From the NCBI RefSeq assembly GCF_009932725.1, contig NZ_BLJU01000022.1:211994-275993 (forward strand): 64,000 nt of DNA. The letters are read 5' to 3'. Under the pieces are notes generated by a model. That model did not search any database. It was not told the DNA's origin and was given only the letters and a program-made list of their open reading frames with translations. Each line of letters starts with the position of its first letter. Within the stretch, counting starts at the first letter, position 1. A program made the translations under genes and the position numbers. The DNA comes from Pseudomonas yangonensis (GTDB lineage: Bacteria > Pseudomonadota > Gammaproteobacteria > Pseudomonadales > Pseudomonadaceae). This document shows positions 42,515 to 56,479 of the stretch, one piece after another.

Positions 42515-43900
42515 TCACGCCGCGGGCGCCGATGCGATCAGGCGCTCCACTGACGTGCGATCCACTTGTTGGGTATCGACTTTGATATAGATGGCCGCTT
42601 CGTCGACCACCACCACGGCGTCTGCCACTCCCGGCGTCGCCTTCAGGCGTTCGACCAGTCCGACATCGGCCAGTGCCGCGGCATCGAGCGGCAGGCGCAA
42701 ACTGGTCACGTACGGCGGTTCGCGCATAGTAACAGCAATGGCCAGCCAAATTGCACAGAGCACGGCGCAGCCGATGAAGACACCAGCAAGGCCTACATGC
42801 TGGTATAGCCAGCCACCGAGGATGCCACCCAGGGCGGCACCGAGGAACTGGCTGGTGGAATAGACGCCCATCGCCGTGCCCTTGCCACCGGCCGGCGCCA
42901 CCTTGCTGACCAGCGAGGGCAGCGAGGCCTCGAGCAGGTTGAAGGCGGTGAAAAACACCACGATGCCCAGCACCAGTGCTCGCAAGTCGCTGCCGAAAAG
43001 GGCGAAGTACAGCTCGCAGAGCAGCAACACAGTCACCGCCCCCAGCAGAACGCGTTTCATCTGGCGTTTCTTCTCGCCATAGATGATGAACGGCACCATG
43101 CCGAAGAAACCGACCAATAGCGCAGTAAGGTAGACCCACCAGTGTTCTTCCTTGACCAGTCCACCCTGCTCCACCAGCGCCAACGGCAAGGCCACGAAAC
43201 TGGCCATCAGCACCGCGTGCAGGGCCAGGATGGCGAAATCCAGGCGCAGCAGGTCGCCATGCTTGAGGGTCGGCCACAGGGCCTGAGCCGCCACGCCGGA
43301 CTCGCGGTGCTGCAGCGGCCCGGCATCCTTCGGCACGATACCGGCGACGATCAGGATGCCGAGCAGCGCCATCGCCCCGGTGGCCCAGAACAGGCCGGAC
43401 AGGCCGAAGGCACGGGTCAGCAGCGGGCCGACCACCATGGCCACGGCGAACGACAGGCCAATGCTCATGCCGATCATGGCCATGGCCTTGGTCCGATGCT
43501 GTTCGCGGGTCAGGTCCGAAAGCAACGCCATCACCGCCGCGGAAATCGCCCCGGCGCCCTGCAGCACGCGCCCGGCGATCACGCCCCAGATCGAGTCGGC
43601 ATTGGCCGCCAGCACGCTGCCGGCAGCGAAGATCAGCAGGCCGACATAGATCACCGGACGTCGGCCGATGCGATCGCTGATGATGCCGAAGGGAATTTGC
43701 AGCACAGCCTGAGTCAAACCATAGGCACCGATAGCCAGACCGATCAGCGCCGGCGTACTGCCGTTCAGGTCCATGCCGTAGGTGGCCAGCACCGGCAGCA
43801 CCATGAACATACCCAGCATACGGAACGCGAACACCATGGCCAGGCCGCCGGCCGCACGGGCCTCGCCACTACTCATGCGCTCACTGTGCGGATCATGCAT
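42515..43900 (-). CDS. MFS transporter with C-terminal YAM-like domain (YajR-like)
   Basis: 461 aa from ATG 43900. Twelve TM helices with the MFS motif A in the 2-3 loop (GIISDRIGRRPVIYVGLLIF) and motif C-like GMSIGLSFAVAMVVGPLLT. The last ~65 residues (about 395-461: TSLRLPLDAAALADVGLVER, VADAVVVVDEAAIYIKVDTQ) form a soluble ferredoxin-like domain as in E. coli YajR. It is probably a proton-coupled exporter. Substrate unknown. It is divergent from uvrA and upstream of ssb. Confidence 0.92.
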   Translation of the reverse strand: MHDPHSERMSSGEARAAGGLAMVFAFRMLGMFMVLPVLATYGMDLNGSTPALIGLAIGAYGLTQAVLQIPFGIISDRIGRRPVIYVGLLIFAAGSVLAANADSIWGVIAGRVLQGAGAISAAVMALLSDLTREQHRTKAMAMIGMSIGLSFAVAMVVGPLLTRAFGLSGLFWATGAMALLGILIVAGIVPKDAGPLQHRESGVAAQALWPTLKHGDLLRLDFAILALHAVLMASFVALPLALVEQGGLVKEEHWWVYLTALLVGFFGMVPFIIYGEKKRQMKRVLLGAVTVLLLCELYFALFGSDLRALVLGIVVFFTAFNLLEASLPSLVSKVAPAGGKGTAMGVYSTSQFLGAALGGILGGWLYQHVGLAGVFIGCAVLCAIWLAIAVTMREPPYVTSLRLPLDAAALADVGLVERLKATPGVADAVVVVDEAAIYIKVDTQQVDRTSVERLIASAPAA

Positions 43901-44091
43901 CGAATAAACCCTGAGGAAATCAGCCGGCGATTCTAGCAGCCGGCGCCGTTTCGGCACAGGCGCACACTTTGCCGCAGGGTAGCAGCAAGCCCTATACTCG
44001 ACCGTTTTCCGCCCGCCCAGCGAGGCCCGTTGCAAGCCGCCAGCGTTTGACGCGGCAGTGGCAACGCAGACAGCTTTCAGAGGTTCCCTAA

Positions 44092-46926
<2,835 letters not shown>

Positions 46927-46931
46927 AACGA

Positions 46932-46957
46932 AAGAGCCCCGCACATGCGGGGCTCTT
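46932..46957. terminator. Bidirectional terminator between uvrA and the ferritin gene
   Basis: AAGAGCCCCGC-ACAT-GCGGGGCTCTT hairpin, 11-bp stem, in the 47-bp gap between convergent genes. Confidence 0.9.
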
Positions 46958-46973
46958 ACTTTGGCAAGTCAGC

Positions 46974-47438
46974 TTACATCTGGCTTTGCAGGTACTTCTC
47001 CAGCCCCAGCTTGTCGATCAGCTGCAGCTGAATTTCCAGCCAATAGGCGTGGTCTTCCTCGGTATCCTTGAGCTGAGCCAGGAGGATGTCGCGAGTCTGG
47101 TAATCCTGATGCTTCTCGCACAACTCGATGCCCTTGCTCAGGGCCGCACGCACTTCGTACTCCAGGGCCAGATCCAGCTTCAGCGCATCAGGTACGGTCT
47201 GCCCGAAGGTGAAGGCGTTGGGCACCATGTCCGGCACCCCCTCGAGGAAGATGATGCGTTTGAGCAGCGCATCGGCGTGCTGGGTTTCCTCTTCCATTTC
47301 GTGGTTGATGCGCTCGTAGAGCTTGCTGAAGCCCCAGTCCTCATACAGCCGCGAATGGATGAAATACTGGTCACGAGCGGCCAGCTCGCCTTTGAGCAGA
47401 TGCTTGAGATAGTCGACGACTTCGGTATGGCCTTTCAT
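46974..47438 (-). CDS. ftnA: Bacterioferritin-like ferritin (FtnA/BfrA type)
   Basis: 154 aa from ATG 47438; an in-frame ATG at 47459 is less likely (weaker ribosome binding site, non-family N-terminus). Iron-storage four-helix protein: MKGHTEVVDYLKHLLKGELA, QYFIHSRLYEDWG, HEMEEETQHADALLKRI and DTEEDHAYWLEIQLQLI give the ferroxidase residues (Glu18, Glu51, His54). The haem-ligand Met52 of bacterioferritins is Thr here, as in Pseudomonas FtnA, so it probably binds no haem. It is upstream of and in the same direction as nothing else: uvrA is convergent, katG is separate. Confidence 0.92.
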   Translation of the reverse strand: MKGHTEVVDYLKHLLKGELAARDQYFIHSRLYEDWGFSKLYERINHEMEEETQHADALLKRIIFLEGVPDMVPNAFTFGQTVPDALKLDLALEYEVRAALSKGIELCEKHQDYQTRDILLAQLKDTEEDHAYWLEIQLQLIDKLGLEKYLQSQM

Positions 47439-47513
47439 GCCGGGCATTCCTTGTTGCATTCATGAACAGATGGCAATGCTCCGCTTGACGCAGGGTTCGG
47501 TCAAGCAAAAGCA

Positions 47514-47538
47514 CAACGCCTCCACGAGGGAGGCGTTG
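47514..47538. terminator. katG terminator
   Basis: CAACGCCTCC-ACGAG-GGAGGCGTTG hairpin just downstream (minus strand) of katG, followed by TGCTTTTGCTTG. It is also positioned to block transcription toward the ferritin gene. Confidence 0.8.
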
Positions 47539-47574
47539 CGGTTTACTGACGCACCAGCGATACGCCCGTCAGGC

Positions 47575-49725
<2,151 letters not shown>

Positions 49726-49932
49726 GCTTCTCTCCTTCTCCTCATCGGGTCGGTCACAGCGTCTGCGACCAACGATGGGACAAGCCTAGACCCGCTTCGC
49801 TAGGCGAACCAATTCATCAAGCGTAACGGCTCGATAGCTAATTTCTTTCAGGCATCCAGCCCCTCAGCCATCGCCGGGCTCTGCTTGCGCCCGCTCCAGT
49901 GGCCACATTCGAAACCGTAAATCGAGGCAACA

Positions 49933-49959
49933 AAAAACCGGGCACTAGGCCCGGTTTCT
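49933..49959 (-). terminator. rplQ terminator (end of alpha operon)
   Basis: On the minus strand AAACCGGGCCTAGTGCCCGG followed by TTTTTTGTT, a strong Rho-independent terminator directly after rplQ. Confidence 0.92.
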
Positions 49960-49974
49960 TGTACAACCAGCAAC

Positions 49975-50361
49975 TTACTCGGCAGCTTCTACCGAACCGC
50001 CGACCGGACGGTCGACCAGTTCAACGTAAGCCATCGGAGCGTTGTCGCCAGCGCGGAAACCGCACTTGAGGATGCGCAGGTAGCCGCCGTTACGGGTGGC
50101 GTAGCGCTTGCCCAGATCGTTGAACAGCTTGCCGACGATGGCTTTCGAACGGGTACGGTCGAAGGCCAGACGACGGTTGGCAACGCTGTCTTCCTTGGCC
50201 AGGGTGATCAGCGGCTCGGCAACGCGACGCAGTTCCTTGGCTTTCGGCAGGGTAGTTTTGATCAGCTCGTGCTCGAACAGCGAGACCGCCATGTTCTGGA
50301 ACATGGCCTTGCGGTGAGCGCTGGTGCGGCTGAGGTGACGGCCACTTTTACGATGACGCAT
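49975..50361 (-). CDS. rplQ: 50S ribosomal protein L17
   Basis: 128 aa. It starts [20 protein letters not shown] and contains [20 protein letters not shown] and [20 protein letters not shown]. It lies at the exit of the large subunit near the tunnel. Last gene of the alpha operon, 44 bp after rpoA, followed by a strong terminator. Confidence 0.98.
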
Positions 50362-50405
50362 GGTTCAATTCCTTACCAAACTTGTTCGTTCGGTGATGAT
50401 GACGA

Positions 50406-51407
50406 TCAGGCAGTGGCCTTATCGTCTTTCTTCAGACTTGCCGGCGGCCAGTTGTCGAGGCGCATACCGAGGGACAGACCGCGAGAAGCCAGAACATCCT
50501 TGATTTCGGTCAGGGATTTCTTGCCCAGGTTCGGGGTTTTGAGCAGCTCTACTTCGGTGCGCTGAATCAGGTCGCCGATGTAGTAGATGTTCTCTGCCTT
50601 GAGGCAGTTGGCCGAACGTACGGTCAGTTCCAGATCATCGACAGGACGCAGCAGGATCGGATCGATCTCGTCTTCCTGCTCGACCACTACCGGCTCGCTG
50701 TCACCCTTGAGGTCGACGAACGCGGCCAGCTGCTGCTGCAGGATGGTCGCGGCACGACGGATGGCCTCTTCAGGATCCAGGGTACCGTTGGTTTCCAGGT
50801 CGATAACCAGTTTGTCCAGGTTGGTGCGCTGCTCGACACGGGCGTTTTCCACCACGTAAGCAACCCGACGCACAGGGCTGAACGAAGCATCCAGCTGCAA
50901 GCGACCAATGCTGCGGCTTTCATCTTCGTCGCTCTGACGAGCGTCAGCCGGCTCATAGCCGCGACCACGAGCTACGGTGAGCTTCATGTTCAGCGAGCCA
51001 TTGGCCGCCAGGTTGGCGATGACGTGGTCGCCATTGACGATTTCGACATCGTGATCCAGCTGAATATCGGCAGCGGTAACTACGCCCGGGCCCTTCTTAG
51101 CCAGAGTCAGGGTCACTTCGTCACGGCCGTGCAGCTTGATAGCCAGACCTTTCAGGTTGAGCAGGATCTCGATCACATCTTCCTGCACACCTTCGATCGC
51201 GGAGTACTCGTGGAGTACGCCGTCGATCTCGGCCTCGACTACTGCACAGCCAGGCATGGAGGACAACAGGATGCGACGCAGCGCGTTGCCCAGGGTATGG
51301 CCGAAACCACGCTCGAGAGGCTCGAGGGTGATCTTGGCGCGGGTCGGACTGACCTCCTGCACATCGATGTGACGGGGGGTCAGGAACTCATTTACCGAAA
51401 TCTGCAT
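50406..51407 (-). CDS. rpoA: RNA polymerase alpha subunit
   Basis: 333 aa. Alpha-NTD (about 1-235) with ERGFGHTLGNALRRILLSSM and GCAVVEAEIDGVLHEYSAIE drives assembly of the core. A linker and alpha-CTD (about 250-333) follow, with SANCLKAENIYYIGDLIQRT and LTEIKDVLASRGLSLGMRLD contacting UP elements and activators. It sits between rpsD and rplQ in the alpha operon. Confidence 0.99.
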   Translation of the reverse strand: MQISVNEFLTPRHIDVQEVSPTRAKITLEPLERGFGHTLGNALRRILLSSMPGCAVVEAEIDGVLHEYSAIEGVQEDVIEILLNLKGLAIKLHGRDEVTLTLAKKGPGVVTAADIQLDHDVEIVNGDHVIANLAANGSLNMKLTVARGRGYEPADARQSDEDESRSIGRLQLDASFSPVRRVAYVVENARVEQRTNLDKLVIDLETNGTLDPEEAIRRAATILQQQLAAFVDLKGDSEPVVVEQEDEIDPILLRPVDDLELTVRSANCLKAENIYYIGDLIQRTEVELLKTPNLGKKSLTEIKDVLASRGLSLGMRLDNWPPASLKKDDKATA

Positions 51408-51429
51408 GGATGCACCTATTTTCTAGCCC

Positions 51430-52050
51430 TTACTTGGAGTAGAGCTCGACAATCAGGCTCTCGTTGATGTCAGCGGACAGATCGCTACGAGCCGGAACGT
51501 TCTTGAACACACCGGACTTCTTCTCAGCGTCTACTTCTACCCACTCAACACGGCCGCGCTGGGCGCAGAGCTCGAGAGCCTGAGCGATGCGCAGCTGGTT
51601 CTTCGATTTCTCGCGAACAGCAACGACGTCGCCAGCTTTAACCTGGTAGGACGGTACGTTTACGGTCTGACCGTTGACGCTGATTGCTTTGTGCGAAACC
51701 AGCTGACGGGATTCGGCGCGGGTAGCACCATAGCCCATACGGTAAACCACGTTATCCAGACGGCACTCCAGCAGTTGCAGCAGGTTTTCGCCGGTGGCGC
51801 CCTTCTGGCTGGCAGCTTGCTTGTAGTAACCGCTGAACTGACGCTCCAGAACGCCGTAGATACGACGGACTTTCTGCTTTTCACGCAGCTGGGTGCCGTA
51901 GTCGGACTGACGACCGCGGCGCTGACCGTGAATACCGGGAGCTGCTTCGATGTTGCACTTAGATTCAAGCGCGCGAACACCGCTCTTCAGGAAGAGATCG
52001 GTGCCTTCACGGCGAGACAGTTTGCACTTGGGACCAATGTAACGAGCCAT
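51430..52050 (-). CDS. rpsD: 30S ribosomal protein S4
   Basis: 206 aa. It starts MARYIGPKCKLSRREGTDLF and contains LECRLDNVVYRMGYGATRAE and SHKAISVNGQTVNVPSYQVK. Primary 16S binder. In E. coli it represses the alpha operon, so it may do so here. It lies between rpsK and rpoA. Confidence 0.98.
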   Translation of the reverse strand: MARYIGPKCKLSRREGTDLFLKSGVRALESKCNIEAAPGIHGQRRGRQSDYGTQLREKQKVRRIYGVLERQFSGYYKQAASQKGATGENLLQLLECRLDNVVYRMGYGATRAESRQLVSHKAISVNGQTVNVPSYQVKAGDVVAVREKSKNQLRIAQALELCAQRGRVEWVEVDAEKKSGVFKNVPARSDLSADINESLIVELYSK

Positions 52051-52067
52051 TTCTCACTGTCTCCTGT

Positions 52068-52457
52068 TTACACGCGACGCTTCTTCGGCGGACGGCACCC
52101 GTTGTGCGGGATAGGCGTCACGTCGGTGATGCTGGCGATTTTGTAGCCGCAGGCGTTCAGAGCACGCACAGCGGATTCGCGACCTGGACCCGGGCCCTTG
52201 ACGTTGACGTCGAGGTTCTTCAGGCCATATTCCAGAGCAGCCTGACCAGCGCGCTCGGCGGCGATCTGAGCAGCGAACGGAGTGGACTTACGCGAGCCGC
52301 GGAAACCCGAACCACCGGAGGTAGCCCAGGACAGAGCGTTGCCCTGACGGTCGGTAATGGTCACGATGGTGTTGTTGAAAGACGCGTGGATATGGGCGAT
52401 GCCATCAACCACCGTCTTTTTGACTTTCTTACGAGTACGAGCAGCAGGTTTTGCCAT
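52068..52457 (-). CDS. rpsK: 30S ribosomal protein S11
   Basis: 129 aa. IAHIHASFNNTIVTITDRQG and GFRGSRKSTPFAAQIAAERA are typical. It sits in the platform near the mRNA exit. It ends NGCRPPKKRRV. It is 30 bp from rpsM and 17 bp from rpsD. Confidence 0.98.
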   Translation of the reverse strand: MAKPAARTRKKVKKTVVDGIAHIHASFNNTIVTITDRQGNALSWATSGGSGFRGSRKSTPFAAQIAAERAGQAALEYGLKNLDVNVKGPGPGRESAVRALNACGYKIASITDVTPIPHNGCRPPKKRRV

Positions 52458-52487
52458 GACTAAATTCCTGTCGATTCGCGAATGCGA

Positions 52488-52844
52488 TTACTTGCGGATC
52501 GGCTTACGCGGGCCCTTACGGGTGCGAGCGTTGGTCTTGGTGCGCTGACCGCGAACCGGCAGACCTTTACGATGACGCAGGCCGCGGTAGCAACCCAGAT
52601 CCATCAAGCGCTTGATCTTCATATTCACTTCACGACGCAGGTCGCCTTCGGTATTCACCTTGGCTACTTCGCCACGCAGCTGTTCGATCTGCTCGTCAGT
52701 CAGATCCTTGATTTTCGCAGCCGGGTTTACACCGGTAGCGGCACAGATTTTCTGTGCAGTGGTGCGACCAACACCATAGATGTAGGTCAGCGAGATAACA
52801 GTGTGCTTGTTATCCGGAATGTTAACGCCTGCAATACGGGCCAT
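52488..52844 (-). CDS. rpsM: 30S ribosomal protein S13
   Basis: 118 aa. It begins MARIAGVNIPDNKHTVISLT and contains RREVNMKIKRLMDLGCYRGL and RHRKGLPVRGQRTKTNARTR. It contacts P-site tRNA and bridges to the 50S. First gene of the alpha operon. A terminator-like hairpin separates it from rpmJ. Confidence 0.98.
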   Translation of the reverse strand: MARIAGVNIPDNKHTVISLTYIYGVGRTTAQKICAATGVNPAAKIKDLTDEQIEQLRGEVAKVNTEGDLRREVNMKIKRLMDLGCYRGLRHRKGLPVRGQRTKTNARTRKGPRKPIRK

Positions 52845-52932
52845 TCAGTGGAACTCCAATTGACAGCTACCTACGCCCCGGAAGCCAAGAAATAGGGCGC
52901 GAGATATTAACGCTGTAAAAACAAATAATCAA

Positions 52933-52956
52933 CCCGGCAGCGCACTAGCTGCCGGG
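52933..52956 (-). terminator. Hairpin at the spc/alpha operon boundary
   Basis: CCCGGCAG-CTAGTGCG-CTGCCGGG on the minus strand followed by TTGATTATTTGTTTTTAC, between rpmJ and rpsM. It looks like a terminator or attenuator. rpsM may then need its own promoter or read-through. Confidence 0.65.
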
Positions 52957-52977
52957 CTTATCACGCGTGGTTCACAC

Positions 52978-53094
52978 TCAGCCTTGGCGCTGCTTGTGAC
53001 GCGGCTCTGCGCTGCAGATCACCCGCACGACACCTTCGCGACGGATAATTTTGCAGTTACGGCACAGCTTTTTCACCGATGCACGAACTTTCAT
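52978..53094 (-). CDS. rpmJ: 50S ribosomal protein L36
   Basis: 38 aa, [20 protein letters not shown] and so on, ending HKQRQG. It carries the zinc-type set Cys11, Cys14, Cys27 and His32 (CRNC...ICSAEPRH), so it is the C+ form that needs zinc. It is the last gene before the alpha operon, 28 bp after secY. A zinc-free paralogue, if present, is outside the window. Confidence 0.97.
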
Positions 53095-53122
53095 TACCAA
53101 CTCCTCGAACCTTACGGGTGGA

Positions 53123-54451
53123 TCAGCGGAGCATGCCGCTGCCATAGCCCTTCAGGTTGGCTTTCTTCATCAGGGAATCGTACTGGTGAGACACGAGGTG
53201 CGATTGCACTTGGGACATGAAGTCCATCACAACCACGACCACGATCAGCAACGAGGTCCCGCCAAGGTAGAACGGAACGTTGGCCGCAACCACCAGGAAC
53301 TGGGGCAGCAGGCACACGGCCGTCATGTACAGAGCACCGAACATGGTCAAGCGGGTCAGAACGCCATCGATATAGCGCGCCGACTGCTCGCCCGGACGGA
53401 TGCCCGGAATAAAGGCACCGGACTTCTTCAGGTTTTCCGCTACGTCTTTCGGGTTGAACATCAGCGCTGTATAGAAGAAGCAGAAGAAAATGATCCCTGC
53501 ACTAAACAGCAGAATGTTCAACGGCTGACCAGGAGCGATAGCCTGCGAAATGTCCTGCAGCCAGCCCAAACCCTCGGACTGACCGAACCAGGCACCCAGC
53601 GAGGCCGGGAACAGCAGAAGGCTGCTGGCGAAAATGGCCGGGATTACGCCCGCCATGTTCACCTTCAACGGCAGGTGGCTGGTCTGCGCAGCAAAAACCT
53701 TGCGGCCCTGCTGACGCTTGGCGTAGTGCACCGCAATGCGGCGCTGACCACGCTCGATGAACACCACGAAACCGATGATCGCTACTGCCAGCAGGCCGAT
53801 GGCAATCAGAGCGAAGATATTGATATCGCCCTGACGAGCAGACTCGAAAGACTGCCCAATCGCCGACGGCAGACCGGCCACGATGCCTGCAAAGATCAGC
53901 ATCGAGATACCGTTGCCGACACCGCGCTCGGTGATCTGCTCGCCCAGCCACATCATGAACATCGCGCCCGCCACGAAAGTGGTGACCGCCACGAAATGGA
54001 AGCCGAAATCGACCGAGAACGCCACGCCCTGGCTAGCCAAGCCAACGGACATGCCGATGGCCTGCACGAATGCCAGGACGAGAGTGCCGTAGCGGGTGTA
54101 CTGGCTGATCTTGCGACGGCCAGCTTCACCTTCCTTCTTCAACTGTTCCAGCTGCGGGCTGACGGCGGTCATCAGCTGCATGATGATCGATGCCGAGATG
54201 TACGGCATGATCCCCAGTGCAAAGATGCTCATCCGCTCCAGCGCGCCGCCGGAAAACATGTTGAACAAGCTAAGAATGGTCCCCTCATTCTGCCGGAACA
54301 GATCCGCCAGTCGGTCTGGGTTGATGCCAGGAACCGGGATGTGCGCACCTATCCGGTAGACGATGATCGCCATGAACAGGAAGCGCAGACGAGCCCAGAG
54401 TTCGGACAACCCGCCACCTGCCAGCGCTGAGAGAGCACCTTGCTTAGCCAT
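53123..54451 (-). CDS. secY: Preprotein translocase subunit SecY
   Basis: 442 aa, ten TM helices. Seen: [60 protein letters not shown] and [16 protein letters not shown]. It forms the protein-conducting channel with SecE and SecG. It starts directly at the rplO stop in the spc operon. Confidence 0.98.
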
Positions 54452-54883
54452 TTAGTCCTCGAACTTACCGCCAGCTGCTTCGATAGCCGCACGCGCACCT
54501 TTGGTGGCAGCGATACCTTTCAGGGTAACCGCACGGGTAACCTCACCGGACAGCATGACTTTTACGCGCTGTACGTGTTGGCCAACCAGATTGGCATCCT
54601 TCAGAGCCTGCAGAGTTACAACACCTTCTACCTTGTTCAGCTCGGAAGTACGCACTTCGGCGCGATCCATAGCCTTCAGGGAGACGAAGCCGAACTTCGG
54701 CAGACGACGGTGCAGCGGCTGCTGACCACCCTCGAAGCCCGGAGCGATGGAACCACCGGAGCGGGAGGTTTGACCCTTGTGACCACGGCCACCGGTCTTG
54801 CCCAGACCGCTACCGATGCCACGGCCCGGACGGTGCTTCTCGCGACGGGCACCCGGCGCGGAACGCAGATCGTTCAGTTGCAT
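54452..54883 (-). CDS. rplO: 50S ribosomal protein L15
   Basis: 143 aa from ATG 54883 (MQLNDLRSAPGARREKHRPG). Glycine-rich N-terminal extension (GRGIGSGLGKTGGRGHKGQT) binds 23S rRNA. It is followed immediately by secY and preceded by rpmD. Confidence 0.97.
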   Translation of the reverse strand: MQLNDLRSAPGARREKHRPGRGIGSGLGKTGGRGHKGQTSRSGGSIAPGFEGGQQPLHRRLPKFGFVSLKAMDRAEVRTSELNKVEGVVTLQALKDANLVGQHVQRVKVMLSGEVTRAVTLKGIAATKGARAAIEAAGGKFED

Positions 54884-54885
54884 GA

Positions 54886-55065
54886 TTAACCCTCCACCTT
54901 CAGCAGGTAGTAAGCCTTGTTGATCATGCCGCGGTTTTCCGGAGTATCCAGAACCTCTACGGTGTGACCGATGCGACGCAGGCCCAGGCCCTTGACGCAA
55001 GCTTTGTGATTGGCCAGGCGGCCATTGGTGCTCTTGATCAGAGTCACTTTGACGGTGTTAGCCAT
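54886..55065 (-). CDS. rpmD: 50S ribosomal protein L30
   Basis: 59 aa from ATG 55065, MANTVKVTLIKSTNGRLANH and LGLRRIGHTVEVLDTPENRG. The frame is open upstream into rpsE, but this is the family start. It lies 2 bp after rpsE. Confidence 0.97.
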   Translation of the reverse strand: MANTVKVTLIKSTNGRLANHKACVKGLGLRRIGHTVEVLDTPENRGMINKAYYLLKVEG

Positions 55066-55067
55066 GG

Positions 55068-55568
55068 TTAGAGAATCTCCTCGACGCTCTTGCCACGCTT
55101 GGCCGCAACGGATTCCGGAGACTGCATGGTCTTCAGACCGTTGAAAGTGGCATGAACCACGTTCACCGGATTGGTCGAGCCGTAGCACTTGGCCAGAACG
55201 TTCTGTACACCAGCCACTTCCAGTACGGCACGCATGGCGCCGCCGGCGATGATACCGGTACCTTCCGAAGCCGGCTGCATGTACACCTTGGAGGCGCCAT
55301 GAGCGGACTTGATCGGGTACTGCAGAGTGGTGCCGTTCAGATCCACCTGGATCATGTTGCGACGCGCAGCTTCCATCGCCTTCTGAATGGCAGCCGGAAC
55401 TTCACGGGACTTGCCACGGCCGAAACCGACGCGACCCTTGCCATCACCCACCACGGTCAGCGCGGTGAAGGTGAAGATACGGCCACCCTTTACGGTCTTG
55501 GCAACGCGGTTAACCTGAACCAGCTTCTCGATGTAGCCTTCGTCGCGCTTTTGGTCGTTATTTGCCAT
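55068..55568 (-). CDS. rpsE: 30S ribosomal protein S5
   Basis: 166 aa. VKGGRIFTFTALTVVGDGKG and GFGRGKSREVPAAIQKAMEA in the N-terminal dsRBD-like part, with GTGIIAGGAMRAVLEVAGVQ in the C-terminal part. It lines the mRNA entry and affects decoding accuracy. Spectinomycin-binding loop region is present. Confidence 0.98.
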   Translation of the reverse strand: MANNDQKRDEGYIEKLVQVNRVAKTVKGGRIFTFTALTVVGDGKGRVGFGRGKSREVPAAIQKAMEAARRNMIQVDLNGTTLQYPIKSAHGASKVYMQPASEGTGIIAGGAMRAVLEVAGVQNVLAKCYGSTNPVNVVHATFNGLKTMQSPESVAAKRGKSVEEIL

Positions 55569-55571
55569 AAC

Positions 55572-55922
55572 TTAGAACTCCAGCCCGCCTTCACGAGCAG
55601 CATCAGCCAGCGCCTTGACGCGGCCGTGGTACTTGAAGCCAGAACGGTCGAATGCCACCTGGGTCACACCAGCGGCTTTCGCACGCTCGGCAACCAGCGC
55701 ACCAACCTTCTTGGCCGCGTCGACGTTGCCGGTGGCGCCATCACGCAGTGCTTTGTCCAAGGTAGAGGCGCTGGCCAGAACCTTGCTGCCGTCGGCCGAG
55801 ATGACCTGGGCGTAGATGTGCTGCGAAGAGCGATACACGCACAGACGCACGGCTTCGAGCTCGTGCATTTTCAGGCGTGCTTTGCGAGCGCGACGCAGAC
55901 GAGTAACTTTTTTGTCGGTCAT
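55572..55922 (-). CDS. rplR: 50S ribosomal protein L18
   Basis: 116 aa. KVTRLRRARKARLKMHELEA, RLCVYRSSQHIYAQVISADG, AFDRSGFKYHGRVKALADAA. It binds 5S rRNA together with L5. It lies 3 bp before rpsE in spc order. Confidence 0.98.
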   Translation of the reverse strand: MTDKKVTRLRRARKARLKMHELEAVRLCVYRSSQHIYAQVISADGSKVLASASTLDKALRDGATGNVDAAKKVGALVAERAKAAGVTQVAFDRSGFKYHGRVKALADAAREGGLEF

Positions 55923-55933
55923 TTCTCAGCCCC

Positions 55934-56467
55934 TTACTTCTTCTTGGCTTCTTTACGACGGACAACTTCATCCGCGTAACGAACGCCTTTGCCCTTGTAA
56001 GGCTCAGGACGACGGAAGTCACGGATTTCCGCAGCCACCTGACCCACCAGTTGCTTGTCGATACCCTTGATCAGGATCTCGGTCTGGTTCGGGGTTTCGG
56101 CCACGACGCCTGCCGGCAGTTCGTAGTCGATCGGGTGAGAGAAGCCCAGCGCGAGGTTCAGCACCTGGCCTTTGGCCTGGGCTTTGTAGCCTACGCCGAC
56201 CAGTTGCAGCTTACGCTCGAAGCCTTGGCTGACACCGATGACCATGTTGTTAACCAGGGCGCGAGTAGTACCGGCCATGGCGCGGTTCTGCTGGTCGCCA
56301 TTACGAGCGGCGAAACGCAGTTCGCTGCCTTCCTGGATAACTTCTACGGACGAGTGAACGTTCAGTTCCAGGGTGCCCTTGGCGCCCTTGACCGAGAGCT
56401 GCTGACCGGCGAGTTTGATCTCGACACCGGCAGGCAGCACAACGGGGTTCTTAGCAACGCGAGACAT
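55934..56467 (-). CDS. rplF: 50S ribosomal protein L6
   Basis: 177 aa. MSRVAKNPVVLPAGVEIKLA start; VGVGYKAQAKGQVLNLALGF and RDFRRPEPYKGKGVRYADEV C-terminal signature. It lies at the factor-binding site near the sarcin-ricin loop. Between rpsH and rplR. Confidence 0.98.
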   Translation of the reverse strand: MSRVAKNPVVLPAGVEIKLAGQQLSVKGAKGTLELNVHSSVEVIQEGSELRFAARNGDQQNRAMAGTTRALVNNMVIGVSQGFERKLQLVGVGYKAQAKGQVLNLALGFSHPIDYELPAGVVAETPNQTEILIKGIDKQLVGQVAAEIRDFRRPEPYKGKGVRYADEVVRRKEAKKK

Positions 56468-56479
56468 GCTTATCCCCCC

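Noticed and set aside
43901..44091. LexA box in the uvrA promoter region
   Set aside because: No CTGT-N8-ACAG-type site was seen in the divergent region.
49726..49974. OxyR site before katG
   Set aside because: Only one weak half-site pair (ATAG-N7-CTTT) was found, too little for a feature call.
53051..54430. 459-codon plus-strand frame opposite secY
   Set aside because: Shadow of secY; His/Gln/Arg-rich and without a domain.
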